A DNA stretch of 6,487 nt from JARLFX01 sp036404255. GTDB taxonomy: Bacteria > Acidobacteriota > Terriglobia > Terriglobales > Acidobacteriaceae. The notes under the pieces were generated by a model that was not told the DNA's origin, searched no databases, and saw only the letters and a program-made list of their open reading frames with translations. The stretch covers positions 1 through 6,487 of the forward strand of contig DASWOP010000047.1 in assembly GCA_036404255.1 (NCBI GenBank), written 5' to 3'. Position 1 is the first letter of the stretch; every line of letters starts with the position of its first letter. Shown here piece after piece: positions 1 to 5,775 of this stretch. The position numbers and the translations under genes are program-made.

Positions 1-2
1 TC

Positions 3-281
3 GGTGTTACCAGCGATCCGGACCGCAGGATATTCGAACATCACAATGGCATTCGTTCCGGGTTTGCATCGAAGTATCACTGCACAAGACTCTTGTTGAT
101 TGAACATTACGGCGATATACGACAGGCGATTGCCAGAGAGACACAACTGAAGGGGTGGACTCGGGCGAAGAAGCTGGCGTTGGTGCAAGTCTCGAATCCG
201 ACGTTCAAGGATCTGGCGGAACAGTGGGGGTGGCTGCAGATTGGCCCCTATCGCAGCATCGCAGCGGAAGATTCGAAATGA
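3..281 (+). CDS. GIY-YIG family nuclease-like protein, 5'-truncated by the window edge
   Basis: The frame is open from the first complete codon at position 3 to a TGA at 279-281, giving 92 residues with no start in the window. It begins inside the core with GVTSDPDRRIFEHHNG. It continues with GFASKYHCTRLLLIEHYGD and then the helix AIARETQLKGWTRAKKLALV. This is the order seen in small single-domain GIY-YIG proteins of the YhbQ/UPF0213 type (about 90-110 aa). The Arg pair in DRRIFEH and the Glu in AIARETQLKGW match the family's catalytic Arg and metal-binding Glu. The missing N-terminus, probably about 15-20 residues, would carry the GIY/YIG strands. The family is fused to, or related to, DNA-cleaving and repair nucleases, but the role of these small stand-alone members is largely unknown. 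The TTG at 93 is an internal codon, not a start. The gene converges on the dehydrogenase gene and has no evident link to the catabolic module. Confidence 0.88.
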   Translation, partial: GVTSDPDRRIFEHHNGIRSGFASKYHCTRLLLIEHYGDIRQAIARETQLKGWTRAKKLALVQVSNPTFKDLAEQWGWLQIGPYRSIAAEDSK

Positions 282-294
282 TGTGGTGGTGTGA

Positions 295-343
295 GCACCT
301 TCTGGATTCTTCGGCTACGCTGCGCTTCGCTCAGAATGACTCG
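295..343. repeat. Dispersed intergenic repeat, copy 1 (49 bp)
   Basis: This 49-bp block starts GCACCTTCTGGATTCTTCGG and ends CTCAGAATGACTCG. It recurs at 447-495 with three mismatches, and its core recurs in shortened form at 3154-3179. It starts 13 bp after the stop codon of the nuclease gene. The GATTCTTCG...CTCAGAATGAC sequence resembles a highly repeated intergenic element I associate with Acidobacteria (inference from memory). Nothing suggests it encodes protein. Confidence 0.8.
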
Positions 344-446
344 ATTAGGAATTGACATGAACAAATAGAAGAACGACTCAGTGAAGGAATGGGGCGCGAT
401 GAGTGGCAGTCGTGGCTGGAAGCTAGGTGCAGTATGGGTGATGCGG

Positions 447-495
447 GCACCTTCTGGATTCTTCGACTGCGCTGCGCTTCGCTCAGGATGACTCG
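447..495. repeat. Dispersed intergenic repeat, copy 2 (49 bp)
   Basis: This is the second copy of the 49-bp block, in the same orientation as copy 1 and 103 bp after its end. The three differences are all A/G transitions. It lies immediately left of the dehydrogenase terminator hairpin. The 103 bp between the two copies (344-446) holds only short chance reading frames and no recognisable gene. Confidence 0.8.
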
Positions 496-499
496 GAAT

Positions 500-529
500 A
501 AAAAGAGGCGGCCATGATGGCCGTCTCTT
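500..529 (-). terminator. Rho-independent terminator of the aldehyde dehydrogenase gene
   Basis: An 11-bp stem is formed by 503-513 and 519-529, with one G-T pair at 508/524 and a 5-nt loop (ATGAT). Read on the minus strand, the stem is followed by a five-T tract (complement of AAAAA at 500-504, whose last two bases belong to the stem). It lies about 20 bp past the dehydrogenase stop codon, the expected place for an intrinsic terminator. On the plus strand the stem is followed by a pyrimidine-rich stretch, so weak termination of the nuclease transcript is also possible. Confidence 0.88.
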
Positions 530-549
530 CTCTTTGTAATTGATGAAGA

Positions 550-2943
550 TTATTCGCCGTAGGGGACCCAGATGTTTTTGACCTGGGAGGCGTGGCGGAG
601 GAAGTAGCGGCCTTCGGCTTGCTGGGGATCGTACCAGTCGATGGCGTAGCCGTCGTTGGTCCAGGTCTGCTTCATGTTGCCGATGCTGGCGGTCTTGACC
701 AGGGTGGAAGCTGCCTCGTCGCGGAAGCTCCAGATGGCGTCGATGTCGTCGTGCTCGGCGAGGGTCTTGCCGAGTTCGTTGGGCTTGCCGGCGACGATGT
801 TGACTACTCCGCCGGGAAGGTCGCTGGTGTCGAAGATGGAGTAGAGGTCGGCCATGATGGTGGCGTAGCGCTCGCTGGGGACGGCGACGACGGTGTTGCC
901 CAATGCGATGGCGGGGAGGACGAGCGAGAGCAGGCCGAGGAGGGGGGACTCTTCCGGGGCGAGGATGCCGATGGTGCCGACGGGCTCGTTCATGGCGAGG
1001 GTGACGTTGCGGCCCGGAGGATTGTGCACCGTGCCTTCGAACTTGTCTGCCCAACCGGCATAGGCGAAGATGCGCTCGATGGAGTAATCGACTTCAATGC
1101 CGGCCTGGTCTTCGCCGACGAGAGCGGCCAGCTTGGCGACGAGTTCGTCGCGGCGCTGGATCATGTTCTCGGCGATGTAGAAGAGGACCTGGGCGCGGCC
1201 ATGGGCGCTCTGTTTGGCCCATTTTTCGGCTTTGCGGGCAGCTTCTACGGCGTTGCGGATGTCTTTGCGGCTGCCGAGGGGGGCTTCGCCGACGAGATGG
1301 CCGTCGAGGCCGTAGACGGGGTAGCTGTAGCCGCTATCGGGACGGGCTTGCTTGCCGCCGATGTACTGCTTGATGGTGCGGTCTAGTCCTGCGCGGACGG
1401 CGGGCGGCGCTTCGCGCGCGGCTTCCTCATTGTGTGTGGGGGCGCTGGGGATTGTGACCTTTTTGCCCTTGTTGTGGTGGAGCCAGTTGGGGACGAGGTA
1501 TTCGTACATGCCTTCGCGACCGCCTTCGCGGCCGTAGCCGGATTCGCGGTAGCCGCCGAAGCCGCAGGAGGCGTCGAACATGTTCGCTGAGTTGACCCAG
1601 ACGACGCCGGCTTTGATCTGCGAGGCTACGTCGAGGGCGACGTTGATGTTTTCGCTGTAGACGGTGGAGGCGAGGCCGTAGACGGTGTTGTTGGCTAGTT
1701 CGATGGCTTCGGCTGGGGTGCGGAAGGTCATGGCGACGAGGACGGGGCCAAATATCTCTTCCTGCACGACGGTGGAGGAGCTCTGCACGTTGGTGAGCAG
1801 GGTGGGCGGGAAGAAGAGGCCCTTGGTGGGGAGGCCGTAAGTGGGTTGCCAGCAGGTGGCGCCCTCTTCGATGCCCTTGGCGACGTAGGCGGTGACGCGG
1901 TCGAGCTGGTGCTTGTCTACGATGGCGCCGATGTCAATGGATTTGTCGAGGGGCGAGCCGACACGGAGGGTTTCCATGCGGGCGCGGATCTTGGCGTAGA
2001 GTTGCTCGGCGACGCGCTCGTGCACGAGAAGGCGCGAACCGGCGCAGCAGACCTGGCCCTGGTTGAACCAGATGCCGTCGACGAGGCCTTCGACGGCGGA
2101 GTCGAGGTCGGCATCGTCAAAGACGATGAATGGCGACTTGCCGCCGAGTTCGAGGGAGAGCTTCTTGGGCGAGTTGGCAGAGGCTTTGCGGATGACGCGG
2201 CCAGCTTCAGTGGAGCCGGTGAAGGCGAGCTTGTCCACGTCAGGATGCTCGACGAGGGTGGCTCCGGCGTGGCGGTCGCAGGTGATGACGTTGAGCACGC
2301 CGGGAGGCAGACCGACTTCGTGCGCGAGTTCGGCGAAGGCGAGGGCGGTGAGCGGAGTGTACATGGCGGGCTTGATGACGATGGTGTTACCGGCGGCGAG
2401 CGCGGGCGCGACCTTCCACGCAAACATCAGGAGAGGGAAGTTCCAGGGGATGATCTGGCCGACGACGCCGCAGGCGGTGTAGCCGGGGAATTCGGATTCG
2501 AGAAGCTGCGCCCAGCCGGCGTGGTTGTAGAAGTGGCGGGCGACGAGTGGAATGTCGATGTCGCGGGATTCGCGGATGGACTTGCCGTTGTCGAGGGTTT
2601 CGAGGACGGCGAGGCGGCGGGAGTGCTTCTGAACCTGGCGGGCGAGGGCGTAGAGGTAACGCGCGCGCTGGTGGCCGGTGAGCGCCTGCCAGCCGGGGAG
2701 AGCGTCTTTCGCGGCCCTGACGGCGGCGTTGACGTCGGCAGAGGTGCCGTGGGAGATGTCGGCGATCTTTTCGCCGGTGGCGGGGTTGACGGTGGCGATG
2801 GTCTTCGCCGGTTTGGTCCACGCGCCGTTGATGTATTGGCCGAAGGCGTGTTTGTGGCTGGCCAGCCAGGTGTCCACTTCTTTCGTGTCTTCTGGTGCGG
2901 GACCGTATTCCATGCTGTAGAACTTCTCCACGATGCTGTTCAT
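550..2943 (-). CDS. Two-domain aldehyde dehydrogenase, ALDH16 type
   Basis: A 797-residue NAD(P)-dependent aldehyde dehydrogenase. Residues about 30-495 form a complete ALDH unit. It has PWNFPL with the oxyanion Asn168, KPA with Lys191, the cofactor-loop motif FTGSTEAG (241-248), ELGGK with general base Glu265, FNQGQVCCAG with nucleophile Cys299, and EEIFGP with Glu396. Residues about 525-797 resemble the N-terminal half of another ALDH (YIGGK, PVGTIGILAPEESP, LPAIALGNTVVAVP, LPGGVVNIVAG). This part stops before any catalytic domain, and GNMKQTW stands where ELGGK would be, so it is non-catalytic. An active unit followed by a degenerate ALDH-like domain is the architecture of bacterial ALDH16. 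The start is ATG 2943, because AAGGAG lies 6 nt upstream; the TTG at 2958 would put that site inside the gene. It lies downstream of deoC on the same strand, so acetaldehyde is the likely substrate (inference). A terminator follows the stop. Confidence 0.93.
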   Translation of the reverse strand: MNSIVEKFYSMEYGPAPEDTKEVDTWLASHKHAFGQYINGAWTKPAKTIATVNPATGEKIADISHGTSADVNAAVRAAKDALPGWQALTGHQRARYLYALARQVQKHSRRLAVLETLDNGKSIRESRDIDIPLVARHFYNHAGWAQLLESEFPGYTACGVVGQIIPWNFPLLMFAWKVAPALAAGNTIVIKPAMYTPLTALAFAELAHEVGLPPGVLNVITCDRHAGATLVEHPDVDKLAFTGSTEAGRVIRKASANSPKKLSLELGGKSPFIVFDDADLDSAVEGLVDGIWFNQGQVCCAGSRLLVHERVAEQLYAKIRARMETLRVGSPLDKSIDIGAIVDKHQLDRVTAYVAKGIEEGATCWQPTYGLPTKGLFFPPTLLTNVQSSSTVVQEEIFGPVLVAMTFRTPAEAIELANNTVYGLASTVYSENINVALDVASQIKAGVVWVNSANMFDASCGFGGYRESGYGREGGREGMYEYLVPNWLHHNKGKKVTIPSAPTHNEEAAREAPPAVRAGLDRTIKQYIGGKQARPDSGYSYPVYGLDGHLVGEAPLGSRKDIRNAVEAARKAEKWAKQSAHGRAQVLFYIAENMIQRRDELVAKLAALVGEDQAGIEVDYSIERIFAYAGWADKFEGTVHNPPGRNVTLAMNEPVGTIGILAPEESPLLGLLSLVLPAIALGNTVVAVPSERYATIMADLYSIFDTSDLPGGVVNIVAGKPNELGKTLAEHDDIDAIWSFRDEAASTLVKTASIGNMKQTWTNDGYAIDWYDPQQAEGRYFLRHASQVKNIWVPYGE

Positions 2944-2949
2944 AAAGTG

Positions 2950-2955
2950 CTCCTT
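2950..2955 (-). promoter_or_regulatory. Ribosome binding site fixing the dehydrogenase start
   Basis: On the minus strand AAGGAG is followed by six bases (CACTTT) and then the ATG at 2943. This is a near-ideal Shine-Dalgarno sequence, and it decides against the in-frame TTG at 2958, which is immediately followed by these same bases as codons. Confidence 0.85.
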
Positions 2956-2987
2956 CAAAATCTGCGATGCCGGGAACGAGTGCTTCC

Positions 2988-3064
2988 GGGGCTAAAGCCC
3001 GATTCGTTGCCTGGGCTTACTTCCGTGGGGCTGAAGCCCCACTCCCCCCGGCTAAAGCCGGGGG
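2988..3064. repeat. Cluster of three GGGCT(N)AGCCC-type hairpins
   Basis: Three perfect hairpins stand side by side. The first is GGGC-TAAA-GCCC at 2989-3000. The second is GTGGGGC-TGAA-GCCCCAC at 3025-3042. The third is CCCCCGGC-TAAA-GCCGGGGG at 3045-3064. All have four-base loops and related stem sequences, so they are variants of one short palindromic unit. They lie 45-120 bp upstream of the dehydrogenase start, in the deoC-dehydrogenase spacer. They resemble REP-like palindromes frequent in acidobacterial intergenic DNA (family knowledge from memory). No T-tract follows any of them, so they are poor intrinsic terminators. They could stall ribonucleases or polymerase between the two genes. 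Confidence 0.85.
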
Positions 3065-3077
3065 CTTAATCCCAAAA

Positions 3078-3112
3078 TTCGGCTTATCCAATCAGTTCGG
3101 TTTACGCAATCA
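3078..3112. repeat. Tandem duplication, 17-bp unit with 18-bp period
   Basis: TTCGGCTTATCCAATCA at 3078-3094 is followed, after one G, by TTCGGTTTACGCAATCA at 3096-3112, with three mismatches. It lies between the hairpin cluster and the shortened dispersed repeat. No function is evident. It may mark slippage or an insertion footprint, or a pair of binding sites. Confidence 0.65.
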
Positions 3113-3153
3113 ATCAGGCAGATGCTCACCTGGTTGCAAATCCTTGAGAAGCA

Positions 3154-3179
3154 GATTCTTCGCTACGCTCAGAATGACA
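3154..3179. repeat. Dispersed intergenic repeat, shortened copy 3
   Basis: GATTCTTCGCTACGCTCAGAATGACA matches the two ends of the 49-bp repeats at 295 and 447 but lacks the internal GCGCTGCGCTTCG-like segment. It is in the same orientation as the other two. It lies in the deoC-dehydrogenase spacer. Confidence 0.65.
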
Positions 3180-3203
3180 GGGTATATGAAGTGAACTTTT
3201 GAC

Positions 3204-3274
3204 TTAGGACACCAACGCCTGCAGTTCTGCATCTTTCATCTCCATAAACGTTGCCAATCTGTATCTTTCATCTC
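3204..3274 (-). repeat. Duplicated micro-ORF segment just downstream of deoC
   Basis: TCTGCATCTTTCATCTC (3226-3242) and TCTGTATCTTTCATCTC (3258-3274) are direct repeats with a 32-bp period and one mismatch. On the minus strand each holds an ATG that opens a similar short frame: MKDTDWQRLWR-stop at 3271-3236 and MEMKDAELQALVS-stop at 3245-3204. Codon by codon, the two share MKD, an acidic residue, Gln and Leu, with CAA/CAG and TTA/TTG as synonymous changes. The first begins 16 bp after the deoC stop. The segment may be the eroded, duplicated start of a lost gene or a pair of tiny leader peptides. I cannot assign a function, and coding is unproven. Confidence 0.4.
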
Positions 3275-3286
3275 ACAAATTCGTTG

Positions 3287-4309
3287 TTATGCGATGGGGT
3301 GACGATAGGCGGCGGAGTAGCGGCCGTTGACGTGATGTTCCAGCTGGCGCTCGATGTCGCCGAGCATGGAGCTGGCTCCGTAGCGGAAGAGGGTGGGCTC
3401 CAGCCAACTGCGGCCTAGCTCGTCCTTCATGAGGGCCATCCACTCGATGGCGTGCTTGGCGGTCTTGATGCCTCCCGCGGGTTTGAAGCCGACGGCGTAG
3501 CCGGTGCGCTCGGCGTATTCGCGCAGGGCACGCACCATGACGAGGGAGACGGGGATGGTGGCGTTGACGGCTTCTTTGCCGGTGGAGGTCTTGATGAAGT
3601 CTGCTCCGGCCTGCATGGCGATGACCGAGGCTCGGGCGACGTTGCGCAGGGTGAGGAGATCTCCGGTGCCGAGGATGGCTTTCATGTGGGCGGGGCCGCA
3701 GGCGTCTTTGAAGGCGGCGACTTCGTCGTAGAGTGCCTGCCAGTCGCCGTTGAAGACGTGGGCGCGGGTGATGACGATATCGATCTCCGAGGCTCCGGCT
3801 TCGACGGAACGGCGAATCTCATCGACGCGTTCGGCGAGCGGGGAGAGACCGGCGGGGAATCCGGTGGATACAGCGGCGACGGGGATGCCGGAGCCTTCGA
3901 GTGCCTTGACGGCGGTCTCGACGAAGGCGTGATAGACGCAGACGGCGGCGGTGTGGATGTTGAGCTCTTCGATGCCGAGGGCCTTGACGATGTGGTCCTG
4001 CAGGGGACGGCGGGCCTTGGCGCAGAGGCGGCGGACGCGGTCGGCGGAGTCGTCTCCGGAGAGGGTGGTGAGATCCATGCAGGTGATGGCACGGAGGAGC
4101 CAGGCGGCCTGATAGTCCTTCTTGACGGTGCGGCGGGTGACGAGAGAGGCGGCGCGGCGCTCGACGGCGCTGGTGTTCACGCGAATCTCTTCGACCCAGT
4201 CAAGGTTGAGGGGAATACGGCGGTTGGGTTCGAGTGCGCGGCCGTTTAACTCTACCGGCACGGTGTGCGCTGGGGAGGGCGTGGCGGTTTGCTGGTGATT
4301 GACTTCCAT
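3287..4309 (-). CDS. deoC: Deoxyribose-phosphate aldolase, long DERA-like form
   Basis: Cytoplasmic class I aldolase that cleaves 2-deoxy-D-ribose 5-phosphate to glyceraldehyde 3-phosphate and acetaldehyde, the last step of deoxynucleoside catabolism. From ATG 4309 it has 340 residues. The TIM-barrel motifs appear in order: DLTTLSGDD near 79-87, AVCVYHAF near 121-128, EIDIVI with proton-relay Asp177, FIKTSTGK with Schiff-base Lys240, and GFKPAGGI with the activating Lys276. The C-terminal tail GRYSAAY carries Tyr residues, one of which probably serves as the catalytic tail Tyr. DLTTLSGDD, FRYGASSMLGDIERQ and the length (human DERA is 318 aa, E. coli DeoC 259) mark it as the longer, eukaryote-like branch. 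ATG 4309 has GGAG five bases upstream. The ATG at 4327 (six more residues) has only a weak AAGG and is the alternative. It lies upstream of the dehydrogenase on the same strand and is divergent from the LacI-type gene. Confidence 0.95.
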   Translation of the reverse strand: MEVNHQQTATPSPAHTVPVELNGRALEPNRRIPLNLDWVEEIRVNTSAVERRAASLVTRRTVKKDYQAAWLLRAITCMDLTTLSGDDSADRVRRLCAKARRPLQDHIVKALGIEELNIHTAAVCVYHAFVETAVKALEGSGIPVAAVSTGFPAGLSPLAERVDEIRRSVEAGASEIDIVITRAHVFNGDWQALYDEVAAFKDACGPAHMKAILGTGDLLTLRNVARASVIAMQAGADFIKTSTGKEAVNATIPVSLVMVRALREYAERTGYAVGFKPAGGIKTAKHAIEWMALMKDELGRSWLEPTLFRYGASSMLGDIERQLEHHVNGRYSAAYRHPIA

Positions 4310-4373
4310 AGATTCTCCAAAGGCCATCAGGGGCCTTGCCGGAAGGCAGGCAAAAGGGTGATGGAACCGAAAG

Positions 4374-4379
4374 TTTATA
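4374..4379 (-). promoter_or_regulatory. deoC: Possible -10 element of the deoC promoter
   Basis: On the minus strand TATAAA lies 47-65 bp upstream of the two candidate deoC starts and is the best -10-like hexamer in the divergent region. A convincing -35 at 16-18 bp is not visible; TTGGGG is present but 21 bp away. It sits within the small inverted repeat GAAAG-N7-CTTTC (4369-4385). Confidence 0.35.
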
Positions 4380-4392
4380 CCTTTCAGGGGGT

Positions 4393-4435
4393 AAAAGCGA
4401 CCCCAAAAGCGAGCCCAGCGAAGCGCTTCGGCGAA
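4393..4435. promoter_or_regulatory. Candidate LacI-family operator region between deoC and the repressor gene
   Basis: Two tandem 12-mers, AAAAGCGACCCC (4393-4404) and AAAAGCGAGCCC (4405-4416), differ at one base. They run into a perfect 12-bp palindrome CGAAGCGCTTCG (4419-4430), which overlaps a second one, TTCG-G-CGAA (4427-4435). The main palindrome has a central CG, as LacI-family operators commonly do. It lies between the putative deoC and repressor promoters, about 110 bp from deoC and 85 bp from the repressor start. Binding by the neighbouring LacI-type protein is inference. Confidence 0.5.
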
Positions 4436-4491
4436 ACGCGATGTGCCAGGGTGATTGAGGTGCTTTGAGACGGGTGGTTCAAATACTTGCG

Positions 4492-4497
4492 TATGAT
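4492..4497 (+). promoter_or_regulatory. Possible -10 element of the LacI-type gene
   Basis: TATGAT lies 18 bp before the ATG at 4516. TTGAGA at 4465-4470 is the nearest -35-like hexamer, but the 21-bp spacing is too long for a standard promoter. If this -10 is real, the TTG at 4465 lies upstream of the transcript and cannot be the start codon. Confidence 0.4.
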
Positions 4498-4515
4498 AGC
4501 GTTCTCTCAGTTAGG

Positions 4516-5631
4516 ATGGACGCCAGAACCATGCCCAGAAAAACAGCCGAACCCAAACACTCGAAGGCTCCCACACGCGTGCAATTGCCCGTGCGTAAAC
4601 GCGCTACGCTGGCGGATGTTGCCCGCGTGGCGGGTGTAGTGCCAATGACCGTTTCACGCGCGATCAATCGCTCAGGCTATGTGAGCGAAGAGGTGCGGGC
4701 ACGGGTGACGGAAGCCGTGGAACAGCTACAGTACCGGCCCAATATGCTGGCTCGGCAACTGAAGGGGCAACGATTCTATGCGGTGGGTGTAATGCTGCCG
4801 GATATCGCCAATCCGTTTGGCAATGAGCTGGTGCTGGGCATCAAGGAAGTGCTGGACGATAGCGGATACACGACGTTCATTACAACGTCTGGCGGCAGCG
4901 TGGAGAAGGAGACGGCGGCGCTACAGTCGTTTGTGGACCACAGGATCGACGGACTGATCGTGGCGACACGCGGATCTATCGCGGGCGATAAGGCGCTGGG
5001 GGAGATCGCGGCGCAGCATGTGCCGATTGTGACGATTGGACGACCAGTGGAGAGTCCGGGGGTGGATTGCGTATCCGTGGACCACTACCGGGGGGCATTT
5101 GAGGCGGCCTCGCACCTGATCGAATCCGGTCACAAACGCGTGGGGTATATCGGGATCGGACATCCGGAGGACGCGGTGCCACAACGGTTCGAAGGCTACC
5201 TGGCGGCGCTGGAGGCCGCAGGTATTCCGTTTCGGCCGGAGTATGCCGTGCGCGAGGTGGATGCGCCGGCGTTTGCCACGGAGGAAGACGGCTACCTTGG
5301 CATGCTGGAGCTGGCCAACAGAAAACAGCGGCCAACGGCAGTGTTTGCACGTAATGACTTTGCCGCAGTGGGTGCGCTGCGCGCCCTGCATACGCTGGGG
5401 TTGCGGGTGCCACAGGACATTGCCGTGGTGGGCTTCGACAATATTCGGCTGTCGGCTTACACCACGCCTCCACTGACGACGGTGGAACAGCCGATCCTGG
5501 AGCAGGGGCGGATGGCGGCACGGTTTCTGGTGGAGCGGATTGAAGGCAAGGCCAAAGGCAAGCCACGCAATGTGGTGATGGCGAGCAAGCTGGTGAAGCG
5601 AGAGTCTGTCATGAAGCGCGCCAAAGCCTAA
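4516..5631 (+). CDS. LacI-family transcriptional regulator
   Basis: From ATG 4516 the protein has 371 residues. After a basic N-terminal extension of about 29 residues comes the LacI-type helix-turn-helix TLADVARVAGVVPMTVSRAIN (about 31-51). The hinge helix RPNMLARQLKGQ (about 74-85) follows; its Leu is the residue that wedges into a central CpG in LacI/PurR. The effector-binding, periplasmic-binding-protein-like domain covers about 87-366. It includes QRFEGYLAAL with Arg224 and ARNDFAAVGALRAL with Asp281, positions that often touch sugar or nucleoside effectors. The recognition helix has VVPMT where VSxxT is usual. ATG 4531 is an alternative start with a slightly better-placed GGA; neither has a strong ribosome site. 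The upstream TTG 4465 is unlikely. The gene is divergent from deoC, so it probably represses deoC and possibly itself, responding to a deoxynucleoside, deoxyribose or related sugar (inference; compare CytR in E. coli). Confidence 0.92.
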   Translation: MDARTMPRKTAEPKHSKAPTRVQLPVRKRATLADVARVAGVVPMTVSRAINRSGYVSEEVRARVTEAVEQLQYRPNMLARQLKGQRFYAVGVMLPDIANPFGNELVLGIKEVLDDSGYTTFITTSGGSVEKETAALQSFVDHRIDGLIVATRGSIAGDKALGEIAAQHVPIVTIGRPVESPGVDCVSVDHYRGAFEAASHLIESGHKRVGYIGIGHPEDAVPQRFEGYLAALEAAGIPFRPEYAVREVDAPAFATEEDGYLGMLELANRKQRPTAVFARNDFAAVGALRALHTLGLRVPQDIAVVGFDNIRLSAYTTPPLTTVEQPILEQGRMAARFLVERIEGKAKGKPRNVVMASKLVKRESVMKRAKA

Positions 5632-5668
5632 GCGCTTTGTACATGGCTCCATCTGCATGATCCAACTC

Positions 5669-5758
5669 TATGGGGTGACGTGGACGACAAAGCTCCCGGA
5701 AGATGCCTGGGCCAGCAGGCTCTATGCCGGGAACGATTCCAGCGAAGCAAACCCCATA
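5669..5758. repeat. Nested imperfect inverted repeat in the convergent spacer
   Basis: Three pairs of complementary segments are nested on nearly the same axis. TATGGGGT (5669-5676) pairs with ACCCCATA (5751-5758). TCCCGG (5694-5699) pairs with CCGGGA (5727-5732). GCCTG (5705-5709) pairs with CAGGC (5716-5720). The unpaired gaps are almost symmetric (17/18 and 5/6 bases). It occupies the spacer between the converging LacI-type and GGDEF genes. It could be a weak bidirectional terminator, a structured RNA or a decayed palindromic element. There is no T-tract. Confidence 0.45.
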
Positions 5759-5775
5759 CCAGTTGCGGAATTGAC

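Noticed and set aside
399..491. A 30-codon plus-strand frame between the two 49-bp repeats
   Set aside because: GAAGGA lies 10 bases before its ATG, but more than a third of the product is translated repeat sequence, so coding is unlikely.
248..1054. Minus-strand frame of 268 codons covering the left spacer and the dehydrogenase 3' end
   Set aside because: It overlaps the dehydrogenase in another frame, is Arg/His/Pro-rich, and its tail (ILSEAQRSRR-like) is a translation of the dispersed repeats.
1846..3069. Long plus-strand frame (407 codons) opposite the dehydrogenase gene, and another at 592-1386
   Set aside because: They are antisense to a gene with all ALDH motifs. Their products are Gly/Val/Asp/Glu-rich, as expected for the complement of GC-rich codons, and match no family I know.
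2988..3274. CRISPR array in the repeat-rich spacer
   Set aside because: The repeats are of different families, the spacing is irregular, and there are no uniform spacers or cas genes.
3452..4249. Plus-strand frame opposite deoC
   Set aside because: It is a low-complexity Gly/Asp-rich shadow of a clearly identified aldolase gene.
4333..4348. Small hairpin GCCTT/AAGGC in the deoC leader considered as a riboswitch or attenuator
   Set aside because: Only a five-base-pair stem, no T-tract and no recognisable aptamer; leader too short for a known riboswitch.
4465..4515. TTG at 4465 as the start of the LacI-type gene
   Set aside because: It would add 17 residues encoded across the putative promoter, with no ribosome site, to an already long N-terminal extension.
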